Origin: [Pasteurella] aerogenes
GTDB lineage: Bacteria; Pseudomonadota; Gammaproteobacteria; Enterobacterales; Pasteurellaceae
Length of the DNA stretch: 64,000 nt
Reading direction: 5' to 3'
Assembly (NCBI GenBank): GCA_900637275.1
Contig: LR134362.1
Location: forward strand, 682,001-746,000
The notes under the pieces are model-generated. The model saw only the letters and a list, made by a program, of their open reading frames with translations. It did no database searches and had not been told where the DNA came from. Below, piece after piece: positions 51,858 to 60,835 of this stretch; position 1 is the stretch's first letter, and every line of letters begins with the position of its first letter. Position numbers and translations under genes: made by a program.

Positions 51858-53996
51858 CTATTGTGTCGCTTGGATAGCGGTTAAGGCGATGGTATAAACA
51901 ATATCGTCAACCAAGGCACCGCGTGACAAGTCATTTACTGGTTTGCGCATACCTTGCAACATTGGTCCAATAGAAACCAAGTCGGCAGAACGTTGTACTG
52001 CTTTATATGTGGTATTACCGGTATTCAAATCAGGGAAGATGAATACAGTGGCTTTACCTGCAACCGGTGAGTTTGGCGCTTTAGAACGCGCTACGTCTTC
52101 CATTACTGCGGCATCATATTGTAACGGACCGTCGATCAATAAATCAGGACGTTTTTCTTTGGCAATACGGGTGGCTTCTTTCACTTTTTCTACATCCGCG
52201 CCGCTACCTGAAGTACCGGTAGAGTAGGAAATCATTGCCACTTTTGGATCGATACCGAATGCTTTAGCGGAATCTGCAGATTGAATAGCAATTTCGGCTA
52301 ATTGTTCTGCACTCGGATCAGGGTTCACCGCACAGTCACCATAAACCAACACTTGATCCGGTAATAGCATAAAGAAAATTGAAGAAACAATGGAGTTACC
52401 CGGTGCAGTTTTGATGATTTGCATTGGTGGGCGAATGGTATTAGCAGTAGTATGAACTGCACCAGATACCAAACCATCCACTTCGTTTGCTTCTAACATC
52501 ATGGTACCAAGAACTACGGTATCTTCTAATTGTTCACGTGCGGCTTCTTCAGTCATGCCTTTATTTTTACGCAATTCGACTAAACGTGCTACGTAGTTTT
52601 CGCGTACAGTAACCGGATCGATTACAGTAATACCTGCTCCAAGTTGTACACCTTGTGCATCTGCAACGCGTTTAACATCCGCTGGGTTGGCTAATAATAC
52701 ACATTCTGCGATACCGCGTTCAGCACAAAGTGAGGCCGCTTTGATGGTACGTGGTTCGTCCCCTTCTGGTAACACGATACGTTTTTTCGCACTGCGTGCT
52801 AATTCGGTTAATTGGAAACGGAACGCCGGAGGAGAAAGACGACGAGAACGAGAAGATGCCGCAACGATACTATTGATAAAGTCAGCATCAAATTGTTGGC
52901 TGGTGTATTGTTTGATATTTTCAATACGTTCTTTATCGTCAACTGGAACTTCCAAGTTAAAACTTTGTAAACTTAATGCAGTTTGCCAGGTGTTTCCTTC
53001 GATACGGAAAATTGGTAAACCGGTGCTTTCAAAGGTTGAGCCACAAAGTTTTTGGATTTGGTTATCGATACGATAGCCGCCAGTTAATAATACGCCACCC
53101 AATTCAATTCCATTTTTAGAGGCTAATGCCGCGGCAACTAATACATCTGGACGATCGGCGGACGTAACAAGTAAGCTACCGGTACGGAAATGCTCGACCA
53201 TATTGGATAAGGATCTAGCACAGAATGTGATACTACGAATACGGCGGGTTTTGATTTCACCTTCGTTGATAATGCTAGCACCTAAATGATCAACTAAATC
53301 AATCGCACGTGTCGCAATTAGTTCAGCATTCCAAGTGATGCAGGCAAGCACTTTAATCGGGCTTTTTTCGAATAATTTATATACTTCCGACACATTGTTA
53401 TGGCTATGTTGGTAAGCATCAAAAATTTCACTAAGATCCGGACGGGTACGACCTGATTCATCAATTGGTGCATTAAATTTATTGATAACCACACCCAATA
53501 AATTTGGATTATGTTTACCACCAAATTGAGAGGCAGCCGCTTCAATGCGTTCTTTCAATTCCGCTGGTGTTTCAGTCGTTGGTGCGGCAACAAGAATAAT
53601 TTCCGCATCCAAAGCTTGCGCAATTTCATAGTTAATGCTGTTAGCATAACTATGTTTACGGGTTGGAATTAAGCCTTCAACTATAATGATTTCATTGTTT
53701 TTGGCTAGGATTTGATGATTTTCAACGATTTTTTCTAACAATACGTCGGATTGATTTTGACCGATGAGGCTTTCGGCAACACTTAACATAAACGGTTCGG
53801 CAGTTTCAATTGCCGTGCTGGTACGGATAATTGAAGTAGTGCGATCCAATTTATCTTCATCGGTGTTTGGTTGTGAAATCGGTTTCATAAACCCGATTTT
53901 AGTACCTTTTTCTTCTAAAGAACGGACTAAACCAAGACTGACGCTAGTTAATCCCACACCGGCACTGATAGGAATAAGAATAATAGTACGTGACAT
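51858..53996 (-). CDS. pta: Phosphate acetyltransferase
   Basis: Converts acetyl-CoA and phosphate to acetyl phosphate. The 712-residue long form (E. coli 714) has an N-terminal P-loop-like domain (MSRTIILIPISAGVGLTSVS), a central DRTGG domain, and the C-terminal catalytic domain from about residue 390 (LPEGDEPRTIKAAS, GTMMLEANEVDGLVSGAVHT, STGTSGSG). It is downstream of ackA in the same direction, 63 bases apart, forming the acetate fermentation pathway. Confidence 0.96.
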   Translation of the reverse strand: MSRTIILIPISAGVGLTSVSLGLVRSLEEKGTKIGFMKPISQPNTDEDKLDRTTSIIRTSTAIETAEPFMLSVAESLIGQNQSDVLLEKIVENHQILAKNNEIIIVEGLIPTRKHSYANSINYEIAQALDAEIILVAAPTTETPAELKERIEAAASQFGGKHNPNLLGVVINKFNAPIDESGRTRPDLSEIFDAYQHSHNNVSEVYKLFEKSPIKVLACITWNAELIATRAIDLVDHLGASIINEGEIKTRRIRSITFCARSLSNMVEHFRTGSLLVTSADRPDVLVAAALASKNGIELGGVLLTGGYRIDNQIQKLCGSTFESTGLPIFRIEGNTWQTALSLQSFNLEVPVDDKERIENIKQYTSQQFDADFINSIVAASSRSRRLSPPAFRFQLTELARSAKKRIVLPEGDEPRTIKAASLCAERGIAECVLLANPADVKRVADAQGVQLGAGITVIDPVTVRENYVARLVELRKNKGMTEEAAREQLEDTVVLGTMMLEANEVDGLVSGAVHTTANTIRPPMQIIKTAPGNSIVSSIFFMLLPDQVLVYGDCAVNPDPSAEQLAEIAIQSADSAKAFGIDPKVAMISYSTGTSGSGADVEKVKEATRIAKEKRPDLLIDGPLQYDAAVMEDVARSKAPNSPVAGKATVFIFPDLNTGNTTYKAVQRSADLVSIGPMLQGMRKPVNDLSRGALVDDIVYTIALTAIQATQ

Positions 53997-54059
53997 AATA
54001 AACCTTATTTATCTTTGATGAAAAGAAAACTGCCGAATAATCTCGGCAGTCTGTTTTTA

Positions 54060-55280
54060 TTATTTGATACAGAGACGCGCTGTATCTTGAGCAATCACTA
54101 ATTCTTCATTAGTTGGAATCACCATCGCTACTGGCGTATTATCTGTGGTAATGATGCCCTCATTACCAAAGCGTGCGGCTAAGTTTTTCTCATTATCGAT
54201 GCTGTAACCGAATAATTTTAAGTGATTTAAGGTGATTTCACGAACGTGAGCCGAGTTTTCACCAATACCGCCAGTAAACACGATAGCATCTAAACGTTCG
54301 CCGATAACCGCCATGTAAGAACCGATGTATTTCGCTAAACGATAGCAGTAAACATCTAATGCACGACGCGCTGGAACACGTAAGGATTCATCTTCGTTGT
54401 CGTAGTTGTCTTCTGCAAAGCGACAGTCGCTAGTAACTTCAGTTAAGCCTAAAAGACCAGATTTTTTGGTTAAAGTTGTGTTGATATCATCAACTGACAT
54501 ACCTAATGTATCGTGCATATAGAATACGATTGCCGGATCGATATCACCAGAACGGGTACCCATTACCAAACCTTCTAATGGAGTTAAGCCCATGGAAGTA
54601 TCAATACATTCACCATGACGAACTGCAGAAACAGAACCACCATTACCCAAGTGGCAAGTAATTACGTTAATTTTATCTTCTGATACGCCTAAACGTTTCG
54701 CGGCTTCGCGGCTAACGAAATAGTGGCTGGTACCATGTGCGCCATAACGACGGACGCCATGTTCTCTATATAATGAGTATGGAAGTGCATATAAGAATGC
54801 TTCTTCAGGCATCGTGGTGTGGAATGCGGTGTCGAATACTGCCACATTTTTGTCTTTTAAATGTGGGAACATTTTGAACGCTTCTTGAATACCGATTAAG
54901 TGCGCCGGATTGTGAAGTGGTGCAAATTGGATAGCATCTTCAATCCCTTTAACAACATCATCGTTAATCACGACTGATGATGTGAATTTTTCACCACCGT
55001 GAACAATACGGTGACCGATAGCTACGATATCGTCTTTTAATGACGGATCTAATGGAAAAATATGATTAACAATAAATGCTAAGGCTTCACTGTGAGCAGC
55101 ACCGGCACCTAAATCAGCATTCCCCTTTTCACCGTGTAATTTCCATTTAATACGCGCGTCATCCAAATTGAATGCTTCGGCTAAACCGGATAGTTTTTCA
55201 TCACCGGAAATGGGATCTAAAATGGAAAATTTTAATGAGGAACTACCGCAGTTAAGGATGAGAACTAATTTTTGAGACAT
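54060..55280 (-). CDS. ackA: Acetate kinase
   Basis: Transfers phosphate from acetyl phosphate to ADP, yielding acetate and ATP. The 406 residues start MSQKLVLILNCGSSSLKFS, the first acetate kinase signature; VAVFDTAFHTTMP carries the second with the catalytic Asp near 150. GHRIVHGGEKF and CHLGNGGSVSA follow the family order. The frame is open upstream to 55481, but that extension is AT-rich and not family-like, while an AGG precedes the ATG at 55280. pta follows. Confidence 0.96.
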   Translation of the reverse strand: MSQKLVLILNCGSSSLKFSILDPISGDEKLSGLAEAFNLDDARIKWKLHGEKGNADLGAGAAHSEALAFIVNHIFPLDPSLKDDIVAIGHRIVHGGEKFTSSVVINDDVVKGIEDAIQFAPLHNPAHLIGIQEAFKMFPHLKDKNVAVFDTAFHTTMPEEAFLYALPYSLYREHGVRRYGAHGTSHYFVSREAAKRLGVSEDKINVITCHLGNGGSVSAVRHGECIDTSMGLTPLEGLVMGTRSGDIDPAIVFYMHDTLGMSVDDINTTLTKKSGLLGLTEVTSDCRFAEDNYDNEDESLRVPARRALDVYCYRLAKYIGSYMAVIGERLDAIVFTGGIGENSAHVREITLNHLKLFGYSIDNEKNLAARFGNEGIITTDNTPVAMVIPTNEELVIAQDTARLCIK

Positions 55281-55551
55281 ACATAACCTATATTTTTGAT
55301 TAATGTTAAACGAAACCCGTTCAATATATAAAACCGAACGAATGTGCTGGTAAAATCCAAAACCTCTATAGAATACACTTTTCAGCGGATAAAATAAATT
55401 AAGAACCGCAAAAAATGAGTACTTTATCAAAAAAAATATCAAAAATTCAAAAAAAATTACAAGTCTATTGGATTTGACCACCCAAAATTAGGCTGATGTT
55501 GTCTTGAAAAATATGTTATGGTGTAACAAATTGTTATCACTAAGGATCAAA

Positions 55552-55995
55552 ATGAGTTTTTTCTCCACCTTAAAACAAGGGCAGCGTTATTTAACCACTT
55601 GGGTATTAAAAGATAAATTAGGCATGATCTTTCCGGAAAACCGCGTTATCAAGGCCACCTTGTTTGCACAAAAATTTATGCCATTTGTGGCGGTATTTTC
55701 CATTGTATGGCAACAACTTTACATGAAATCCGCTTATTTCGCCTTAGTTATCGCTATTTTGACTGCACTTTTTTCACTTTGTCTGCCATTACAGGGTTTA
55801 TATTGGTTAGGAAAACGGGCGCAAACGCCATTATCCGCGGGGAGTGAACAGTGGTTTGCGAAAATTTATACGCAGGTTCATGCACAAGACGATACGCTAT
55901 TTCCTTATCCGGAAAAGCCGACTTATTATGATTTAGCGTGTTTATTGCGCAAAGCTGAACAGAAATTACCATCGAGTTTTTGGGATGAAATATAG
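55552..55995 (+). CDS. yfbV: UPF0208 membrane protein YfbV
   Basis: A 147-residue protein with two central hydrophobic segments and the family-like opening FFSTLKQGQRYLTTWVLKD and end YYDLACLLRKAEQKLPSSFWD. E. coli YfbV also lies beside ackA and has been linked to organisation of the terminus region of the chromosome. The ATG at 55552 follows AAGGA; the frame is open 48 bases further upstream but lacks a good ribosome site. It is convergent with the symporter gene, with a 10-bp hairpin between them. Confidence 0.9.
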   Translation: MSFFSTLKQGQRYLTTWVLKDKLGMIFPENRVIKATLFAQKFMPFVAVFSIVWQQLYMKSAYFALVIAILTALFSLCLPLQGLYWLGKRAQTPLSAGSEQWFAKIYTQVHAQDDTLFPYPEKPTYYDLACLLRKAEQKLPSSFWDEI

Positions 55996-56014
55996 CAGAA
56001 GATGAAGAAAAGTA

Positions 56015-56043
56015 TCACTGCAAACCTGGTTGATTTGCAGTGA
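56015..56043. terminator. Hairpin between convergent yfbV and the symporter gene
   Basis: TCACTGCAAA (56015-56024) and TTTGCAGTGA (56034-56043) form a 10-bp stem with a 9-base loop. It lacks a clear T run, so terminator function is moderately likely. Confidence 0.5.
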
Positions 56044-56058
56044 GATGAGTTAGACAAA

Positions 56059-56991
56059 TTATTTCTCGTTTTTAATATTGGAGAAAATATTCGCTAAGAT
56101 TGGACCGGAGACATTGTGCCAAAAACTAAATACTGCACTTGGTACCGCCGCAATTGGATTGAAATGCGCCGCCGCTAATGCTGCACCTAAGCCAGAGTTT
56201 TGCATACCTACCTCAATAGAAACCGCTTTACTGTCCGCCGTGTTTAATTTAAAGAGTTTGGCAAAGCCAAAACCAAGCAGATAGCCTAAACAGTTGTGTA
56301 AGACGACAACGATAAAAATTAATAATCCTGATTCGATAATTTTATCTTTACTAACCGCAACTACTGCCGACAAGATCAACACAATAGAAATCACTGAAAG
56401 CAGCGGCATAGTTTGGCTGATTTCGGCAATTTTGTTTTTAAACAAGGCTCTTACCACTAATCCTAGGAAAATTGGGAATAATACCATCTGCAACACCGAC
56501 ATAAACATAGCCGAAGCGTTAATATCCAACCATTGGCTCGCTAAGACGTAGAAAATTGCTGGGGTTAAAAGTGGCGAAAGCAAGGTTGAAATTGTGGTAC
56601 AAGCAACGGATAAAGCGGTGTTTCCTTTCGCTAAATAGGTCATAACATTAGATGAAGTACCGCCCGGGCAAGATCCAACCAAGATCACGCCGATAGCCAG
56701 TTCCGCCGGAAGATTAAAGCCGGTTGCCAGTGCAAACGCGATAAGTGGCATAATTACAAATTGTCCGATAACGCCGATAACTACTGCTTTCGGATGTCTT
56801 AAGACTTCACCGAAATCATTAAAGGTCAAGGTAATTCCCATACCGAACATCACAATGCCCAATAGGTAAGGAATGAAACGACTAAATACGACAAAATATT
56901 GCGGAAATTGAAAGGCTAAAAACGCGAATAACAATACCCACAAGGCGAAGGTTTTACTGATAAATTGAGTGAATTTTAATAGTGTTTGCAT
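56059..56991 (-). CDS. Bile acid:sodium symporter family (BASS) transporter
   Basis: A 310-residue inner-membrane transporter with about ten hydrophobic segments. BASS marks include GMGITLTFNDF, the crossover motif GSCPGGTSSNVMTYLAKG, and the C-terminal VGMQNSGLGAALAAAHF. Bacterial members carry solutes such as pantoate or pyruvate; the substrate here is unknown. It is convergent with yfbV and divergent from cvpA. Confidence 0.9.
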   Translation of the reverse strand: MQTLLKFTQFISKTFALWVLLFAFLAFQFPQYFVVFSRFIPYLLGIVMFGMGITLTFNDFGEVLRHPKAVVIGVIGQFVIMPLIAFALATGFNLPAELAIGVILVGSCPGGTSSNVMTYLAKGNTALSVACTTISTLLSPLLTPAIFYVLASQWLDINASAMFMSVLQMVLFPIFLGLVVRALFKNKIAEISQTMPLLSVISIVLILSAVVAVSKDKIIESGLLIFIVVVLHNCLGYLLGFGFAKLFKLNTADSKAVSIEVGMQNSGLGAALAAAHFNPIAAVPSAVFSFWHNVSGPILANIFSNIKNEK

Positions 56992-57177
56992 GAATTATCC
57001 TTAAAAGATTTATTTTAATGTTTGAAAAAAATAACATAAAAAAGATTTATTGCAATATGGATCAGAGAAGATGTTTTATTTATCCATGAAAGAGCATTCC
57101 AACTTTGCCACAAAATTGTGGTATAGTGTAGCCCTTTTTTGTTAACTGACGAATTTGAAAAAACCGTAATTTATACT

Positions 57178-57193
57178 ACGCAAACGTTTTCGT
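57178..57193 (+). promoter_or_regulatory. PurR-like operator upstream of cvpA-purF
   Basis: ACGCAAACGTTTTCGT matches 15 of 16 positions of the PurR consensus. A possible -10 (TAGAAT, 57201-57206) follows 7 bases later, so bound repressor would cover the promoter. cvpA-purF is a known PurR target in E. coli. Confidence 0.8.
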
Positions 57194-57246
57194 TTTTTGT
57201 TAGAATAGTGCGGTCGAAAAAATGAGTCTTTTTTAGAGATGATTTA

Positions 57247-57744
57247 ATGGATAGTTATATTGACCTCATTATTATTGGAATCATTGCCTTTTCCGTGATT
57301 GTTAGTTTGTTACGCGGATTTGTGCGTGAAGTAATGTCGTTAGCCAGTTGGGTAGTTGCATTTCTGGTGGCAAATAATTTTTACCCTTATCTTGCCAATT
57401 ATTTAACCCAAATTCAATCTGAGTACTTGCGGGATGGGGCAGCGATTGCGATTTTATTTGTTACTACGTTGATTATTGGCGCCATTGTAAATTATGTGAT
57501 TAGCCAATTAGTGGATAAAACCGGGTTAAGCGGTACCGATCGGGTGTTAGGCGCTTGTTTCGGTTTGTTGCGTGGCGTGCTTATCGTGGCAGCGTTACTA
57601 TTCTTTGTCGATACATTTACTAATTTCAGCCAAAGTGACTGGTGGAAAAATTCCAAATTAATACCGCACTTTGGATTTATTGTTGAATGGTTCTTTCAAC
57701 AATTAAAAGAAAATTCAAGTTTACTTAATTCACCGTTAAAATAG
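57247..57744 (+). CDS. cvpA: CvpA family membrane protein
   Basis: A 165-residue inner-membrane protein with four hydrophobic segments, first named for its need in colicin V production and linked to envelope stability. The opening IDLIIIGIIAFSVIVSLLRG and the motif GFVREVMSLASWVVAF are typical, followed by TDRVLGACFGLLRG. Its stop is 14 bases before purF, the usual cvpA-purF pairing, so it shares the PurR-controlled promoter. Confidence 0.95.
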   Translation: MDSYIDLIIIGIIAFSVIVSLLRGFVREVMSLASWVVAFLVANNFYPYLANYLTQIQSEYLRDGAAIAILFVTTLIIGAIVNYVISQLVDKTGLSGTDRVLGACFGLLRGVLIVAALLFFVDTFTNFSQSDWWKNSKLIPHFGFIVEWFFQQLKENSSLLNSPLK

Positions 57745-57758
57745 AGGATCAACCCAGT

Positions 57759-59270
57759 ATGTGTGGTATTGTTGGAATTGTCAGTCAAAGTCCGGTTAAT
57801 CAATCCATTTATGATGCATTAACCTTATTGCAACATCGTGGACAAGATGCTGCCGGAATTGTTACCGTGGACGACGAAAATCGCTTTCGTTTGCGTAAAG
57901 CCAATGGTTTAGTCAGTGATGTATTTCAACAAATCCATATGCTTCGATTACAAGGTAATGCCGGAATTGGTCACGTGCGTTATCCGACAGCAGGAAGCTC
58001 AAGCGTATCAGAAGCGCAACCTTTTTACGTAAATTCGCCTTATGGATTGACCTTGGTACATAACGGAAACTTGACTAATTCGGATCAATTGAAAGAGAAG
58101 TTATTTAGCTTGGCGCGCCGCCATGTTAATACCAATTCGGATTCTGAAGTATTGCTGAATATTTTAGCGTATCATTTGGATCAAACACAAAATTACCAAT
58201 TAAGTCCACAGGATATTTTTAGTGCGATTCAATCTACCCATAAGGATATTCGCGGGGCGTATGCTTGTGTCGCGATGATTATCGGGCATGGAATGGTGGC
58301 GTTTCGCGATCCGCACGGAATTCGTCCGTTGGTATTGGGCAAACGGGAAGAAAATGGTAAAACCGAATATATGTTTGCCTCGGAAAGTATTGCACTTGAT
58401 GTTGTTGGTTTTGAGTTTGTGCGTGATGTGCAGGCAGGAGAAGCAATTTATGTTACTTTTGATGGACAATTGTATGCCCAGCAATGTGCGGAGAACCCGA
58501 GCTTAAATCCTTGTATTTTCGAATATGTTTATTTTGCCCGCCCAGATTCTTACATTGATGGTGTGTCCGTTTATGCTGCACGTGTTCACATGGGCGAACG
58601 TTTGGGTGAAAAAATTGCGCGTGAATGGAAAGATTTGGATATTGATGTGGTGATTCCAGTGCCGGAAACTTCCAATGATATTGCGTTACGTATTGCACAT
58701 ATTTTAGGTAAGCCTTATCGTCAAGGATTTGTAAAAAACCGCTATGTAGGACGCACGTTCATTATGCCAGGGCAAACCCAGCGAGTCAGCGCGGTAAGAC
58801 GGAAATTAAATACTATTTCCTCTGAATTTAAAGGCAAAAATGTATTACTGGTTGACGATTCTATTGTACGCGGTACCACTTCAAAACAAATCGTTGATAT
58901 GGCAAAAGCGGCTGGAGCGAAGAAAATTTATTTTGCATCAGCAGCGCCAGAAATTCGCTATCCGAATGTGTATGGTATTGATATGCCAACAAAAACCGAA
59001 CTTATCGCTTATGGTCGCGAAGTGGATGAGATTGCGCAGCTAATCGGTGTGGATCGCTTGATTTTCCAAGATCTTGAAGCCTTAACCAGCTCCGTACAAC
59101 AAGAAAATCCGAGTATTACTGATTTTGATTGTTCGGTATTTACCGGCGTATATATCACCGGAGATATTACTGCAGAATATTTGGATAATGTCGCCGGATT
59201 ACGCAATGATAGTGCGAAAAAACAACGTGAAAAAGACGCCACAAACCTAGAAATTCACAATGAACGATAA
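57759..59270 (+). CDS. purF: Amidophosphoribosyltransferase
   Basis: First committed enzyme of purine synthesis, making phosphoribosylamine from PRPP and glutamine. The 503 residues start MCGIVGIVSQ with the nucleophilic Cys exposed after Met removal. The Ntn glutaminase domain has LLQHRGQDAAGI and GNAGIGHVRYPTAG; the phosphoribosyltransferase domain has the PRPP motif VLLVDDSIVRGTT near residue 365. Length matches E. coli (505). Its last 11 bases overlap ubiX. Confidence 0.97.
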   Translation: MCGIVGIVSQSPVNQSIYDALTLLQHRGQDAAGIVTVDDENRFRLRKANGLVSDVFQQIHMLRLQGNAGIGHVRYPTAGSSSVSEAQPFYVNSPYGLTLVHNGNLTNSDQLKEKLFSLARRHVNTNSDSEVLLNILAYHLDQTQNYQLSPQDIFSAIQSTHKDIRGAYACVAMIIGHGMVAFRDPHGIRPLVLGKREENGKTEYMFASESIALDVVGFEFVRDVQAGEAIYVTFDGQLYAQQCAENPSLNPCIFEYVYFARPDSYIDGVSVYAARVHMGERLGEKIAREWKDLDIDVVIPVPETSNDIALRIAHILGKPYRQGFVKNRYVGRTFIMPGQTQRVSAVRRKLNTISSEFKGKNVLLVDDSIVRGTTSKQIVDMAKAAGAKKIYFASAAPEIRYPNVYGIDMPTKTELIAYGREVDEIAQLIGVDRLIFQDLEALTSSVQQENPSITDFDCSVFTGVYITGDITAEYLDNVAGLRNDSAKKQREKDATNLEIHNER

Positions 59271-59844
59271 GACACAAAAACAACGTTTAATTATCGGTAT
59301 CACCGGTGCTTCTGGTATCGTTTATGCGATACGTTTGCTGGAAGTCTTAAAATCTGTCGAGCAGATTGAAACGCATTTGGTGATTAGCCATGCGGCAAAA
59401 CAAGCGATGGCGGTGGAAACGGATTATTCCGTACAACAAATTCGTGATTTAGCAGATCACAACTATGATGTGCGTGATATTGGGGCAGCAATATCCTCCG
59501 GTTCTTATCGTACTTTAGGGATGGTTGTAGTGCCATGCTCAATTAAAACCTTATCCGGTATTGCTCACAGTTATACCGATGATTTAATTACGCGTGCTGC
59601 CGATGTTTGCTTAAAAGAACGTAAACCGTTGATTTTATGTGTACGTGAAACGCCATTGCATTTGGGACATTTGCGCTTAATGACACAACTTGCGGAAATC
59701 GGCGGACAAATTGTGCCGCTGATGCCGGCATTTTATCACCAACCGCAAAGCGTGGATGATATTATCAATCAAGGCGTTAACCGGCTTTGTGATCATCTTG
59801 GCATTGAATTGGAACAAGATTTATTTCAGCGTTGGGGCGAATGA
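59260..59844 (+). CDS. ubiX: Flavin prenyltransferase UbiX
   Basis: Prenylates FMN to make the cofactor used by UbiD-type decarboxylases in ubiquinone synthesis. The 194 residues show LIIGITGASGIVYAIRLLE (flavin-phosphate binding), the loop VVVPCSIKTLSGIAHSY, CVRETPLHLGHLRLM and a C-terminal DLFQRWGE. The start codon overlaps the end of purF by 11 bases, indicating translational coupling. A long hairpin made from opposed uptake sequences follows. Confidence 0.95.
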   Translation: MNDKTQKQRLIIGITGASGIVYAIRLLEVLKSVEQIETHLVISHAAKQAMAVETDYSVQQIRDLADHNYDVRDIGAAISSGSYRTLGMVVVPCSIKTLSGIAHSYTDDLITRAADVCLKERKPLILCVRETPLHLGHLRLMTQLAEIGGQIVPLMPAFYHQPQSVDDIINQGVNRLCDHLGIELEQDLFQRWGE

Positions 59845-59865
59845 TTTTCGCTTGCAAAAATAGAG

Positions 59866-59930
59866 AAAAGTGCGGTCGTTTTTTCCATGTTTTATTGTAC
59901 AAAACAGGATAAAAAATGACCGCACTTTTT
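59866..59930 (+). terminator. Long hairpin after ubiX with uptake-sequence arms
   Basis: AAAAGTGCGGTC (59866-59877) pairs with GACCGCACTTTT (59918-59929). Inner arms (TTTTTTCC with GG.TAAAAAA, TGTTTT with AAAACA) extend it into a long imperfect hairpin, then T. It may also end transcription from the ohr fragment side. Confidence 0.6.
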
Positions 59931-59939
59931 TAATTCGGG

Positions 59940-60164
59940 TTATAAATCAAAGGATTGTACTACATTGACGTGCAAACGTACTTCCACATTGCCGCGAGTA
60001 GCATTGGAATACGGGCAAACTTCGTGTGCTTTTGCGATCAATTTTTTTGCTTCTTCAAGGCTAATGCCTTCTACAGTAATGGTAATGTCCAAATCTAAGG
60101 CAAACGCACCATCCGCTTTTTGACCAATCCCTACACCGACGGCGCCGTTTATCGTATTATCCAT
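59940..60164 (-). pseudogene. ohr: 5'-truncated organic hydroperoxide resistance gene (ohr)
   Basis: Ohr proteins (about 140 residues, OsmC fold) reduce organic peroxides with two Cys. Only the C-terminal 74 residues are present: they align from the region after the first Cys through GVGIG, then AHEVCPYSNATRGNVEVRL with the second Cys. The first catalytic Cys and about the first 68 residues are missing, so a peroxidase cannot be made. Codons upstream of the ATG at 60164 do not resemble Ohr. The break falls at the same point where the opposite-strand AraC-type gene is also cut. Confidence 0.8.
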
Positions 60165-60765
60165 GAAAATCGATTTACAAGCGGTACATAAAATTTTGCT
60201 TGAACAGACCGCACTTTTGACTAAAAAGGGCGAAAATGAAACAACTTTTAGCCAATGGTATTTGGATACGGAATTGGAAAACGCCTTTGAACGACTTTTG
60301 TTATTGCATGAATATCCAAAAGATATTACTTTTCTTGCACCACTTATTCAACAGGAAATTTACTATCGATTACTCACAGGTGAGCAAGGTGAGAAATTAA
60401 AGTGCATGGTGAGCGTTGGTTCAAATACTCAGAAAATTGCTAAAGCTACGCAATATTTACAGGCGCATTTTCGCGAAAGCGTACAAGTGGAAAAATTGGC
60501 GGAGTTATGCGGTATGTCGCTATCAGGTTTTCATCATCATTTCAAGAAAATCACTGCACTTTCCCCATTGCAATATCAGAAAACATTACGGTTAATGGAA
60601 ACTAACCAATTAATTTCACAAGAAAATTTATCAATTTCAAGCGCTGCATTTCAAGTGGGATATGAAAGCCCGAGCCAATTTAGCCGCGAATATAAACGTT
60701 ATTTTGGTCAAGCTCCGAGTGCAAAACTTATGCTTAAAAATGAGCAAAAAACGACCGCACTTTAG
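60163..60765 (+). pseudogene. 5'-truncated AraC family regulator
   Basis: The 200 residues contain the later part of an AraC-type regulator of the group with a cupin-like N-terminal domain: LAPLIQQEIYYRLLTGEQG, then the two helix-turn-helix units (VEKLAELCGMSLSGFHHHFK and SAAFQVGYESPSQFSREYKR). Family members have about 300 residues, so about the first 95 are missing. The ATG at 60163 overlaps the ohr fragment's start on the other strand and lacks a good ribosome site. DNA binding might survive if expressed, but the sensing domain is incomplete. An uptake sequence lies near 60210 and another at the 3' end. Confidence 0.75.
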
Positions 60766-60780
60766 AGGATTTAACGCATA

Positions 60781-60813
60781 AAAAAGTAGATTGAGTGTTG
60801 CTCAATCTACTTT
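60781..60813. terminator. Terminator between the araC remnant and the aldehyde dehydrogenase
   Basis: AAAAGTAGATTGAG (60781-60794) and its exact complement (60800-60813) form a 14-bp stem with a TGTTG loop. A and T runs on the two sides suit both directions. Confidence 0.85.
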
Positions 60814-60835
60814 TAACACTTGTTTTTTTATATAA

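Noticed and set aside
55281..55481. N-terminal extension of ackA by 67 codons
   Set aside because: It is AT-rich, codes for a Phe/Leu/Ile-rich stretch not found in acetate kinases, and the ATG at 55280 matches the family start.
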